In this document: one piece after another, positions 51,577 to 60,086 of the stretch
Layout: every line of letters starts with the position of its first letter
How positions within the stretch are numbered: the first letter of the stretch is position 1
Source: JADKIH01 sp964595205
GTDB lineage: Bacteria > Bacteroidota > Bacteroidia > AKYH767-A > 2013-40CM-41-45
Reading direction: 5' to 3'
Assembly: GCA_964595205.1 (NCBI GenBank)
Contig: CAZQOQ010000002.1
Location: 124,001-188,000 of the forward strand
DNA length: 64,000 bases
The notes under the pieces: model-generated
Seen by the model: the letters and a program-made list of their open reading frames with translations, nothing else
Database searches by the model: none
What the model was told of the DNA's origin: nothing
Program-made: the position numbers and the translations under genes

Positions 51577-54500
51577 TGGCATATATACCAAAAGAGAAAG
51601 TTGATATTGTCCCACGTGTTGTGGCATTAAATAACCGTGTTGTAGAGTCTAACTTAGATGATGTTTATTTATTTAGAGACGGCGATACAACAAGTGGTTA
51701 TTATTATTTCAATGGGCAAATGTATGTATTCTCACTAAGTGCAAATACATTCAGTGCTTACACTGCAACAACTCAGGTATTAAGTTCAACCACAATAAGT
51801 GCAACAACTTATTATAGTGGAGCTACACCGCTTTCACAAATATTTGTAACAACCGGGCAAACATTATTCAATGGTACTGGTTCAACGGTCCCATTATTTA
51901 TTAATCGAAGTGGAACAACTTTATATTTCAATACACTTTCAGGTAACAATATTACAATTACACAAGCCAATGGAGTAATTACTTTATCAGCTAACACACA
52001 AGCGGGTCAATCGTATTCAGGAACAAATAAAGGCGATGGAGTAAATATTTATACTGGCAACACGGGTTCAACATTTTTCTTTCGTACTCTCTCAGGTTCC
52101 AGTGCGATAACAATAACCCAGGTCGGTGACTTAATTCATGTGCAAGATAACATGAATGGTTCCAATATTGGTAGTGGTTCACAAGTGTTTTCTTCGAGGT
52201 CAAATAACTTATTACAATTCCGTTCAATTTATGGTGCAGGTGGAACGAGTGTAAGCACGGTTGGTAACTCAATTAAAATTCAAACGGGTACAATACCAAC
52301 TATACCGCCGGGTGCTTATCTATGGACCACTGGGTATGGTACTAATTCATTGCGTACAAATAATGGATATACGCAAATCTTGACACCTTATTCCCAATAT
52401 AGTATTGTAGCAGGTAAATTAAATATAGCTCACAGTAAATATACAGCAATATTGAATGGAGATAAGAACTATATTAATGAATTCGGAGCAAATGAACATC
52501 GTGGCGAATTTAATGCTATTGCAAACGGATATAAAAATTATATTTACAGTTCAAAAAAATCAATAATTGGTAACGGTTACTATAATAAAATAATCCTAAG
52601 TTATTTTTCAAGTATTCTAAATGGTTATTTAAACTCAATCAATACTGATTACAACATAACATACAATGCTTATAATCGAAGTAGACATAATACTATTTTG
52701 AATGGTATACAAAACCAAATTACATCAAGCAAGGCACCTTATAGCCGTTATAATACAATTGCAAATGGTGATGAAAATAGAATTGAAAGCAGTAAAGCAA
52801 GTTCAATTTTAGCCGGTCGTGCTCATTACATTGATGTTGCAAATTATTCAGCAATAATTGGAGGTACTTCTTTATCATTGAATGATAGTAATACTGTATT
52901 AGTTCCTTACTTGCAAATTGCAAATGTTTCAAGCGGCGGTAATTATATGCTAACATGGAACAACTCAAATAGAAAAGTTTATAGAACAACTTTACCGGGT
53001 GCACCGGGTGAAGCAAACACGGCAAGTAATCTTGGTGGAGTTGGTTTATATTTTAATAAAGTTGGTGTTGATTTAAGATTTCGTGGATTAAGTGCAGGGA
53101 CCGGCATAGGAATTACACAGCAAACAAATACGGTAACTATTACTTACACGGGTTCAACATCAAGTGCAACACCGGGTGGTTCAAACATTCCGGGGCTTAA
53201 TACTTATACCGGTGGAACATTAACAGCGCAAACAATTAATATAAGTGCACTCACTTCAATTAACTCATTGACCGTTTCCGGGTCTACTGGATTGAACACT
53301 CTTAGTGCAGTAACATTAAGTGCTAATACCATTGTAAGCGGTTCAACAAACCTTTACAATGTGTTTACTCCAATAGGTTCAATTAGTGGAATAAATGCAA
53401 GCACACAAGGTTATAAGATTTATACAGGTAACACAATCAATAATAACTTAGCATTTAGAACACTCGTTGCAAGTGGTGGTACGACTATGGCACAAACAAG
53501 TGCTAATACAATTGTTATTTATTCACCACCGGTTCCACTTGGAGCATCAAGATGGACAATAGGAGACTATGGAGTAAATCCATATAGTTCAATTAAGTCA
53601 TTGCAAAGTGGATTAAATTATATTGACGGTCGTTACTCATTAGTAGCGGGGCATGGTGCTTATGTAATTAAAGCAAACTATTCATTTGTTCACGGGTATA
53701 TGTCACGGGTTGGTACTGGTAATTCAATGAGTATTATTACCGGTCATTACAATTATATTTCAGGTTCAAATTATGCAAGTATTATTAATGGTAATACAAA
53801 CCAAATTTATTCTCATTCATACGGTCTAATTGCTAATGGAATTGCAAATAAAATTTATTCAACTGCCGGTATTGGTCAAAATTCAACTATCTTAAATGGT
53901 AGTAGCAATAGAATATTAAAAAATGCTAATGGTGGAAACTTTTCGACCGTACTAAACGGATTTAATCATTTTATTTCAGGTGCAAGTTATTCATCAATCG
54001 TAGGAGGTGTAAGTAATATTGTAAGTGGCAATCATTCGGCAATTATAGGTGGAACCGGCGCAACACTTTCATTCTCTAAATCCGTGCTTTTACCTTATGC
54101 ACACATTAACCATGTGCCGAATGCATCCGGTACAAGCTATGCACTATTATGGAATAGTGCAACAAAGAGAGTACATAAATCAAATGCAAGTGTTCATACA
54201 AATGTTAGTGCAAACATTTCAGCAAATGCTATCAGTGCAACCACTGTAAGTGCAAGTACATTATATTCCGGTACAACGGAGTTAAGTAAATTGTTTCCAT
54301 ATGATTTTAATTTTTATCGTAAAGTTGGTACTGGTTCAACTATTGGTGAAAGATGGTATCATACAACTGGTATCGGTGGAACACCAACATCAATTTCAAC
54401 AACGGTTAATACAATGTATTTGGTGCCTTACATTGTGCCTCATACAATTAAGTTAGATAGGTTAGCAATCAATTGTACAACAACTGGTACAAGTGCAAAT

Positions 54501-54863
54501 GCACAAATAGGAATTTACAATGCTGATAGTTTACAACTAAATCCAACAACACTTGTATTGGATGCAGGTAGTGTAAGTTTACAAACAACCGGAATAAAGA
54601 GTATAACAATTAATCAAACTCTAAGCGGCGGCTTGTATTACATGGCTTTCATTTGTACGGGTGGAACTCCACAAGTAACGGGTTTAAGTACGGTTAACAT
54701 GTTACCGATTTTCGGTTATAGCAGTGCGCTTACTGGTAGTGTTGCGGGTACAAACCTGAATATTACCGGTGCGAATTATGGACCATTACCAACTGATTTA
54801 ACAACCAGTGCAGTAACAGTAAGTACAAACACTGCACCAATGGTATTTTCAAGATTGACTTAA
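51576..54863 (+). CDS. Tail fibre / receptor-binding protein with repeat regions
   Basis: 1095 aa. Ser/Thr/Gly/Asn-rich throughout. Two regions (residues ~265-430 and ~685-830) contain recurring short units of the form SIxNGxxNxI, like the beta-roll of YadA-type heads and collar; each ends in SAIIGGT. The ~190 C-terminal residues form a separate beta-rich domain (YHTTGIGGTPTSISTT ... NTMYLVPYIVPHTIKLDRLA) that could bind the host. The N-terminus is presumably tail-attached. Confidence 0.72.
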   Translation: MAYIPKEKVDIVPRVVALNNRVVESNLDDVYLFRDGDTTSGYYYFNGQMYVFSLSANTFSAYTATTQVLSSTTISATTYYSGATPLSQIFVTTGQTLFNGTGSTVPLFINRSGTTLYFNTLSGNNITITQANGVITLSANTQAGQSYSGTNKGDGVNIYTGNTGSTFFFRTLSGSSAITITQVGDLIHVQDNMNGSNIGSGSQVFSSRSNNLLQFRSIYGAGGTSVSTVGNSIKIQTGTIPTIPPGAYLWTTGYGTNSLRTNNGYTQILTPYSQYSIVAGKLNIAHSKYTAILNGDKNYINEFGANEHRGEFNAIANGYKNYIYSSKKSIIGNGYYNKIILSYFSSILNGYLNSINTDYNITYNAYNRSRHNTILNGIQNQITSSKAPYSRYNTIANGDENRIESSKASSILAGRAHYIDVANYSAIIGGTSLSLNDSNTVLVPYLQIANVSSGGNYMLTWNNSNRKVYRTTLPGAPGEANTASNLGGVGLYFNKVGVDLRFRGLSAGTGIGITQQTNTVTITYTGSTSSATPGGSNIPGLNTYTGGTLTAQTINISALTSINSLTVSGSTGLNTLSAVTLSANTIVSGSTNLYNVFTPIGSISGINASTQGYKIYTGNTINNNLAFRTLVASGGTTMAQTSANTIVIYSPPVPLGASRWTIGDYGVNPYSSIKSLQSGLNYIDGRYSLVAGHGAYVIKANYSFVHGYMSRVGTGNSMSIITGHYNYISGSNYASIINGNTNQIYSHSYGLIANGIANKIYSTAGIGQNSTILNGSSNRILKNANGGNFSTVLNGFNHFISGASYSSIVGGVSNIVSGNHSAIIGGTGATLSFSKSVLLPYAHINHVPNASGTSYALLWNSATKRVHKSNASVHTNVSANISANAISATTVSASTLYSGTTELSKLFPYDFNFYRKVGTGSTIGERWYHTTGIGGTPTSISTTVNTMYLVPYIVPHTIKLDRLAINCTTTGTSANAQIGIYNADSLQLNPTTLVLDAGSVSLQTTGIKSITINQTLSGGLYYMAFICTGGTPQVTGLSTVNMLPIFGYSSALTGSVAGTNLNITGANYGPLPTDLTTSAVTVSTNTAPMVFSRLT

Positions 54864-54875
54864 TATTTATTTATC

Positions 54876-55043
54876 ATGAGAGTAGAAGAGTATGCACCGG
54901 ATGAAAACGGTAACAATGTATTAATAAACGTGTATGAGATTGATGACCCAATTACACCAAGTCATGAAGATTTAGAAACACGAGCCAATGAACTAATTGC
55001 GGAATTACAAGACGTATTAGCACGTTTGCAAATGCCCTTTTAA
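54876..55043 (+). CDS. Small 55 aa protein
   Basis: ATG-TAA frame of 56 codons between the fibre and portal genes. It begins MRVEEYAPDENGNNV and ends LQDVLARLQMPF; acidic N-terminus, helical C-terminus. It follows the fibre gene after 12 bases, so it may be a fibre chaperone or assembly protein. Confidence 0.6.
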   Translation: MRVEEYAPDENGNNVLINVYEIDDPITPSHEDLETRANELIAELQDVLARLQMPF

Positions 55044-55066
55044 AGTTGAACGATTTTTAGATAATC

Positions 55067-55080
55067 CATTTTATAGGTAT
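55067..55080 (+). promoter_or_regulatory. Phage late-promoter motif, copy 7
   Basis: CATTTTATAGGTAT with GAACGATTTTT starting 19 bases upstream, nearly identical to copy 1; 16 bases before the portal ATG. Confidence 0.7.
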
Positions 55081-55096
55081 AAACAATACCTATTGA

Positions 55097-56611
55097 ATGA
55101 AATTATTTAAAGTTGATTTGGCTAAGTTTAATGAAGCTGATAAGTATATTGGACCAAACAAAGAAGTTAGTTTTTCTCTAAAGCAAAATGAAGATTTTGT
55201 TAGATGGGGTCCTAATAATGACCTTTGTTATTGGCTTGCAAATTTAGCTACAGCCCCTATCCATAGTTCACTAATTAAGTACAAAGCAACGCTAATTGCG
55301 GGTGCAGGATTTTTAGTTGATGAAGAGAAAAATAAAGATTTAGCTGAGTTCATAAAAACGAATAAGCTTAATCAGCTATTGAATAAGTTAGCACAAGACA
55401 TGGCTACATTCAATGCTTTCACTGCACAAATATTATTTAATGAAAAAGGTAATTACATAGGTAAAGTTGTATACAATCCTATGTGTTCATTTCGTCCTCA
55501 GTATAGCGATGAACCAACTTACTGTTATCTTTCAAAGGATTGGAGACAAAAAAATAAAAAAGCATTTGCGCCAATTAAAGTTGATTTATTCAACCCTGAA
55601 AATATTAATGATGTTACCAAACCTCAAATATATTATTGGTATAAGGAAACACCGGGAAATTATTTTTTGCCCGTTGAAGATTACCGGGGCGGTCTTGATT
55701 ATATTCAATTACAAAGTGCACTATCAACATTCTCATTAAGTAGTGTAAGAAATAATTTTCTTCTAAGTGGTATACTTCACCAAAAAGATTTAGATGATGA
55801 TGAGACAATAGCATTTAAGCAAGACGTTAAAAGAGAATTTACCGGTGAAGAAAATGCAAATATGTTAATGGTAACGAATGGAGAAAACCCACCAATATTC
55901 ATTCCTATACCAAGCAACAACAATGCGGACGTTTACAAAGCAGTTGATGAAAATGCAGTACAAAAAATTTGCAGTGTACACAATCTTAATTCACCAACAC
56001 TGGCAGGTTTACCAACACAAGGTGCAAACTTTGGCACGAGTGAATTATCCATAGCGTTTGAATATTTTGTAAACACAACAATACGTTCTTTACAATTACC
56101 TATTCTTGATTTCTTTAATGAAATATTTCGTTTCAACAAGTTAATTGATGACAATGAATATATCAGTATAGAGTCATTGAATGCAGTTCAATTTAAGTTT
56201 GATTCTAATGTACTCTTATCGGTCCTTTCAAAAAACGAATTGCGTGCTGAAATGGGTTATGGTCCTCGTGAAGATGGAAACAACATTGGCAATTCACCAA
56301 TTCAAACGCAAGTAAATATTACAAACCCGTCAACTACACCTTCAAGTGATACACAACCAACCAACGATGTTACAAAACCTGAGAGGTCAAAACTATTTGA
56401 CTTAGCCGGTGGATTAGACTCATTAGCAAGATACCAACAACAAGTAACAGCCGGGTTAATTCCATTGGACATTGCAGTAAATGCACTAATGAAATTTTTC
56501 TTGTTACCGGAAAATGAAGCACGTGCATTATTACCAAGTGAAGAAAGTATAGTACCAACGTTAGAAGATAATTCGACCAAATCAAATACACCAAATACAC
56601 CTAACCAATAA
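55097..56611 (+). CDS. Portal protein
   Basis: 504 aa. FVRWGPNNDLCYWLANL, KATLIAGAGF, YPLDF-like membrane-proximal features and the portal helix region (RGGLDYIQLQSALSTFSLS, FKQDVKREFTGEENANMLMV, SPTLAGLPTQGANFGTSELS) fit HK97-type portals. Disordered Pro/Thr/Asn C-terminus. Forms the dodecameric DNA-entry ring. Unusually it lies far downstream of terminase and capsid. Confidence 0.82.
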   Translation: MKLFKVDLAKFNEADKYIGPNKEVSFSLKQNEDFVRWGPNNDLCYWLANLATAPIHSSLIKYKATLIAGAGFLVDEEKNKDLAEFIKTNKLNQLLNKLAQDMATFNAFTAQILFNEKGNYIGKVVYNPMCSFRPQYSDEPTYCYLSKDWRQKNKKAFAPIKVDLFNPENINDVTKPQIYYWYKETPGNYFLPVEDYRGGLDYIQLQSALSTFSLSSVRNNFLLSGILHQKDLDDDETIAFKQDVKREFTGEENANMLMVTNGENPPIFIPIPSNNNADVYKAVDENAVQKICSVHNLNSPTLAGLPTQGANFGTSELSIAFEYFVNTTIRSLQLPILDFFNEIFRFNKLIDDNEYISIESLNAVQFKFDSNVLLSVLSKNELRAEMGYGPREDGNNIGNSPIQTQVNITNPSTTPSSDTQPTNDVTKPERSKLFDLAGGLDSLARYQQQVTAGLIPLDIAVNALMKFFLLPENEARALLPSEESIVPTLEDNSTKSNTPNTPNQ

Positions 56612-57192
56612 TGGCAACAATAAGATTTATTACAAGTGGAGACTTAACAAGTATTACAGTCATTCAAAAGAATGTACAAGCAAGCTTGTTAGAGCCGTTT
56701 ATTGATACTGCACAACTACACATTAGAGATGTATTAGGGCTTGCACAATATGAAGCACTTTGTAATGATGTAAGTGCAAATGGTCTAAGCGGTGTAACCG
56801 GAAGCAATTCAACATTACTTACAAAGATTAAACCGGCATTATGTTTTGCAACTTGGTTAGATGCAATGCCGTTTCTTGACTCGAAGTTTACAAACAAAGG
56901 TATTGTGCATAAGGATAGTGAAAACTCTACAACCGTTGATGATGCTAAATTCATTCGTCTCATGAGTGCAGTTAAGAACTGGAAAGAAAAATACACTGAA
57001 GAGTTATTAATATTCCTTCGCAATAATAAAGATACTTACTCACTGTGGCGTGAAGATGTTTGGGAAGTTGAGCAAAGATATAGCGGTGCAACAACTTCAA
57101 ATTCCAAACTAAGAAATAGAGGTGGAATTATTTTCGACCGTTATTATCCTAACTCTAACGGCTATGATGATTTATTAAACAAGTACAACTAA
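56611..57192 (+). CDS. Head-tail connector-like protein (DUF6712-like)
   Basis: 193 aa. FIDTAQLHIRDVLGLAQYEAL and KPALCFATWLDAMPFLDSKFTNKGIV match a family next to portal or capsid genes of Bacteroidota phages. Stop of portal and ATG of this gene share one base, so expression is coupled. Probably a head-completion adaptor. Confidence 0.6.
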   Translation: MATIRFITSGDLTSITVIQKNVQASLLEPFIDTAQLHIRDVLGLAQYEALCNDVSANGLSGVTGSNSTLLTKIKPALCFATWLDAMPFLDSKFTNKGIVHKDSENSTTVDDAKFIRLMSAVKNWKEKYTEELLIFLRNNKDTYSLWREDVWEVEQRYSGATTSNSKLRNRGGIIFDRYYPNSNGYDDLLNKYN

Positions 57193-57194
57193 AA

Positions 57195-57410
57195 ATGAAT
57201 TCTAACAATAATCTTTTTCATTCTTGTCTACTTTGGTGCTTTGCACAAGTATCATTTATTAGTGCTACAATAATGCCTCACTTAGAAGTTATCTTTAAAT
57301 GCCTTTCTATCATTTCAGTGTTAATGGTCATTGTGATTAACACAAAATCGTTCATTGCCCGGTGTAAAGAGCTTTGGCACCGGCTAACCAATAAAAGGAA
57401 AAAACGCTAA
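57195..57410 (+). CDS. Small membrane protein, holin-like candidate
   Basis: 71 aa with one or two hydrophobic stretches (LLWCFAQVSFISATIMPHL, IFKCLSIISVLMVIVI) and a strongly basic C-terminal tail (NKRKKR). Size and topology resemble holins, and it is the last gene of the late block; no endolysin is adjacent, so lysis function is uncertain. Confidence 0.5.
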   Translation: MNSNNNLFHSCLLWCFAQVSFISATIMPHLEVIFKCLSIISVLMVIVINTKSFIARCKELWHRLTNKRKKR

Positions 57411-57475
57411 TTCGTTTTAAAATCCCACTCCATAAGTGAAAGTGTAACAATTTTTCGGTTTCACGTTTAAATTAA

Positions 57476-57775
57476 GTGGAAAGGTCTACTATACAAAAGA
57501 TTGAAGAGCTTAGCAATAAGATTGATAAGCTTACCGCCCTTATTGAAAAGGGTAAAGAAGAAATTCTTACCTCTAAAAAGGTTTGTGATATGTTAGATAT
57601 TAGCGATGTTACCCTATGGAAATTGGACAAAGAAGGTGTGACCATTCCAATACCCATTGCACCAAATTCAAAAAGCAAATATTATTTACTCAGTGATATA
57701 ATGAATATATTCTTAATACAACGACATAAGAAGAGTAATAGAAAACCACCGATTAACCAAAGTTATAAACTTTAG
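57476..57775 (+). CDS. Excisionase-like helix-turn-helix protein
   Basis: 99 aa from GTG 57476. A short coiled coil is followed by LTSKKVCDMLDISDVTLWKLDKEGV, the winged-helix pattern of excisionase/HTH_17 proteins. Converges with integrase, overlapping 23 bases, in the usual place of a directionality factor. Confidence 0.72.
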   Translation: MERSTIQKIEELSNKIDKLTALIEKGKEEILTSKKVCDMLDISDVTLWKLDKEGVTIPIPIAPNSKSKYYLLSDIMNIFLIQRHKKSNRKPPINQSYKL

Positions 57776-59078
57776 ACATAGTTTCGTGGTACATATTTAA
57801 ATCATCGGAGCTACTGCTCTTTACATACTTAAAGAATGAAGCAGTGGTAACGTGTCCGGTTAATTCCATGATGAGCTTTACACTTAGTCCCGCATGAAAT
57901 GAGTTAGTCGCAAATGAACGGCGACAACAATGGCTTGTCATTGCGGAATAAAAAGGTTTACTATTAATATCTTCTTTGTTACCTCGTGTAATACGTTTAC
58001 TTATATCCCACTCCCATTTCAACAATTGACCAATAGCTTTAAAACTCTCATTGAATTTTTGATTAGAATTTAATTGTGGCCACTTGTGCTTATACCTTTC
58101 ATATATTTCTTTGAGCGGTGGTAGCACTGGCAATTGAATATGCTTCTTAGTTTTTTGCGTCCAAATATTCAACACTTCTATTTGCTTACCATCTTTCAAT
58201 TTTACTTTTGTTACATTACCTAACCGGTTCCAATCCTGAAAACGTAACCCGGTCATTAATCCAACAACGGCTAAATCTTTTGTTAGTTGTAAACCTTCAC
58301 GATGTTTTTTCTTGAGGTCTAACTTTACTAACTCTTCTATCATTTCCGGGGTCAAATAAATTGTATCACTTGTTTCTTCTTCAATACGTAAATCTTTGTT
58401 ATCGGTATAATCAATACTACACACTATGCCTTGCTTTTGTGCAAGCTTTATAAACTTTCTAACGTCTTTCTTATAGCGGTAAATGCTATTAACCGCTAAG
58501 GTCTTTTTCAACTTACCGGTCTTACTATCATAAATTTTTTCCGCACTCTTAAAGAAGTCTAATAGTATAGGTAAGGTGAGTGTTTCAAATAAAAGCTTTG
58601 TATTGTTCTTTCTTTCATATTCAACAAGCTTATTAAGAACTGAGGTATACCCCTTAGATGTATTGTATTTTATTTCATTCTTAAAAAGATAATCTTCAAT
58701 AAAGTTTACAATACTGGTATGTGTGCTTATATCTTGTACGGCTTTGTTCTCTTTATTTTGATGCGTTACTAATCCGCTCTTTATTTGTTCGGGTGAAGGT
58801 GTCACACCTGCATTGATATAACGATTGTAAACAAGTAATATGTCACGCTCTAAGTTATCTAACTTAGCATTCAATTTATTTTTATCATTACCACTTGTTA
58901 TTCGTTGCTTTTCATTATCCCACCTATTACTTTCTATACCGGTAATACCGGTACCCATTTTTAAGCTAATGTTTTTAGGCTTATCACTATCATCTTTTTT
59001 AATAGCATAGCCATACCGCCATTGTACATAGATTGCTTTGCGGTCCTCGTCATAATTAAAGTTAACTTTGTCTTTCAT
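57753..59078 (-). CDS. int: Tyrosine integrase
   Basis: 441 aa from ATG 59078 (the longer frame begins within the arm-site region and is rejected). N-terminal arm- and core-binding domains, then the catalytic domain with GLMTGLRFQDW (Arg), TSHCCRRSFATN (His..Arg), MELTGHVTT (His) and a C-terminal Tyr in LNMYHETM. Resembles Bacteroidota phage/conjugative integrases. Inserts the element at the tRNA-Glu 3' end. Confidence 0.92.
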   Translation of the reverse strand: MKDKVNFNYDEDRKAIYVQWRYGYAIKKDDSDKPKNISLKMGTGITGIESNRWDNEKQRITSGNDKNKLNAKLDNLERDILLVYNRYINAGVTPSPEQIKSGLVTHQNKENKAVQDISTHTSIVNFIEDYLFKNEIKYNTSKGYTSVLNKLVEYERKNNTKLLFETLTLPILLDFFKSAEKIYDSKTGKLKKTLAVNSIYRYKKDVRKFIKLAQKQGIVCSIDYTDNKDLRIEEETSDTIYLTPEMIEELVKLDLKKKHREGLQLTKDLAVVGLMTGLRFQDWNRLGNVTKVKLKDGKQIEVLNIWTQKTKKHIQLPVLPPLKEIYERYKHKWPQLNSNQKFNESFKAIGQLLKWEWDISKRITRGNKEDINSKPFYSAMTSHCCRRSFATNSFHAGLSVKLIMELTGHVTTASFFKYVKSSSSDDLNMYHETMSKVYNFG

Positions 59079-59125
59079 AACGTATTTGGGTTTTGGTATC
59101 CGAAAGATAAAAAAAGTGTTACACA

Positions 59126-59145
59126 TGTGTAGCATTTGTGTAGCA
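59126..59145 (+). repeat. Right integrase arm-type sites
   Basis: TGTGTAGCA at 59126-59134 and 59137-59145, same 11-base spacing as the left pair (21173-21192). TTTAATTAA follows at 59151. Confidence 0.7.
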
Positions 59146-59240
59146 TAACTTTTAATTAAGTTGGGTTAAGAATGGCTAAATTGAATTAAAATCTAAGAAG
59201 TAAGACTTGGCAAGCAGCGAAAAGGGGCTAAAAAAATCAC

Positions 59241-59256
59241 CGCACGGGCTACGAAT
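59241..59256 (+). repeat. attR core
   Basis: CCGCACGGGCTACGAA, identical to 21116-21131; a 3' tRNA-Glu fragment left at the right junction. Confidence 0.92.
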
Positions 59257-59260
59257 TTCA

Positions 59261-59312
59261 GTCTGAGTCTGAGGATTGAGTCTGTTTGACGGACTCAGAC
59301 TCAGACTTTTTT
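59261..59312 (+). terminator. Original host terminator of tRNA-Glu, displaced by the prophage
   Basis: A 14-bp perfect stem (59261-59274 with 59295-59308; GTCTGAG repeats) around a 20-base loop, then a run of T's. Lies four bases after attR; on excision it would again follow the tRNA. Confidence 0.9.
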
Positions 59313-59382
59313 TTGCCTTTTTGAGTTTGAGTTTTAAATGTGGTTTTACACAGTTGCTTTGAAACTGCTCACAATTCCCTGC

Positions 59383-60078
59383 TCACATGGCTTCCTTCCC
59401 GGTTCGTTCGCGTTCAAACTGGAAACCAAGTCTTTTGCCGGTTTCAATTCGCGACTGTATACTTGCTTCAAGTATGTCTTTTACAGAAATCTCCGGAATA
59501 CTTTCAAACGGCGGCGTAAAAGGATCGAAATCCAGGCTGTATAAAATGGCCGTCTCTATAATGTTTTTAATGTTTTCCGAATCCAAAACGGTAGAAGGGA
59601 AATCACTGTATAAGTAACTCACCTGCCTGTTGCCCTCTACGAAATAATGCCTCTCGTTATTCACAAAAATTCTGGAGATCAGATAGCCGACATCGTTGAC
59701 GCGATTATATTTAAAGCTGTCGGATAAAAAATTATATATAAAAATTTTACCGCAATAGGCCCGCTTCCTGTCCTGCTGGACGTATTTAGATTTCCAGATG
59801 GGATGCGAACTGTCGAATGTGAAAACGTTCGTGTGCATTACAAACAAAAGTGTTTCATCCGAGAGCGTAAATTCGGCTTCAAACTCTCCGCTGTCTTTAT
59901 AAATTACCGGTATTTCTTTGCTAATTTTTTTAACGCCTGACTTCAGATCATCAGCCAGTTTCGAGAGCGTTTTTTTTATCTCTGAAAAAATTTCTTTCGT
60001 ATGATTAAAAACTTCCTGCTTGAGCAGGACCTTTTCCTCCAGCAACTTTAAAATTCTATCATTCGACTGCTCTGACAT
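59383..60078 (-). CDS. Hypothetical host protein (231 aa)
   Basis: Start set at ATG 60078, after the end of proS. A coiled-coil N-terminus (LLEEKVLLKQEVFNHTKEIF) leads to a mixed domain (FEAEFTLSDETLLFVMHTNVF, AYCGKIFIYNFLSDSFKYNR) of unknown function. Host-like composition; downstream partner of proS in the same direction. Confidence 0.7.
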   Translation of the reverse strand: MSEQSNDRILKLLEEKVLLKQEVFNHTKEIFSEIKKTLSKLADDLKSGVKKISKEIPVIYKDSGEFEAEFTLSDETLLFVMHTNVFTFDSSHPIWKSKYVQQDRKRAYCGKIFIYNFLSDSFKYNRVNDVGYLISRIFVNNERHYFVEGNRQVSYLYSDFPSTVLDSENIKNIIETAILYSLDFDPFTPPFESIPEISVKDILEASIQSRIETGKRLGFQFERERTGKEAM

Positions 60079-60086
60079 TCTTATGA

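Larger units (their letters stand above)
21116..59256. mobile_element. Integrated siphovirus-like prophage, about 38.1 kb
   Basis: Bounded by a 16-bp direct repeat in the 3' end of tRNA-Glu. It contains a tyrosine integrase, an excisionase-like gene, terminase, portal, protease-scaffold, major capsid, tail-tube, tape-measure and fibre genes. Base composition is more A+T-rich than both flanks, with sharp changes at the att sites. Integrase and excisionase genes are at the right end, away from the intact tRNA. No clear endolysin or CI-type repressor is recognised; all structural frames appear intact, so it may be functional. Confidence 0.95.

Noticed and set aside
52380..54060. Repetitive DNA in the fibre gene as a mobile or CRISPR-like repeat
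   Set aside because: Repeats are protein-level, variable in DNA and in frame with the fibre.
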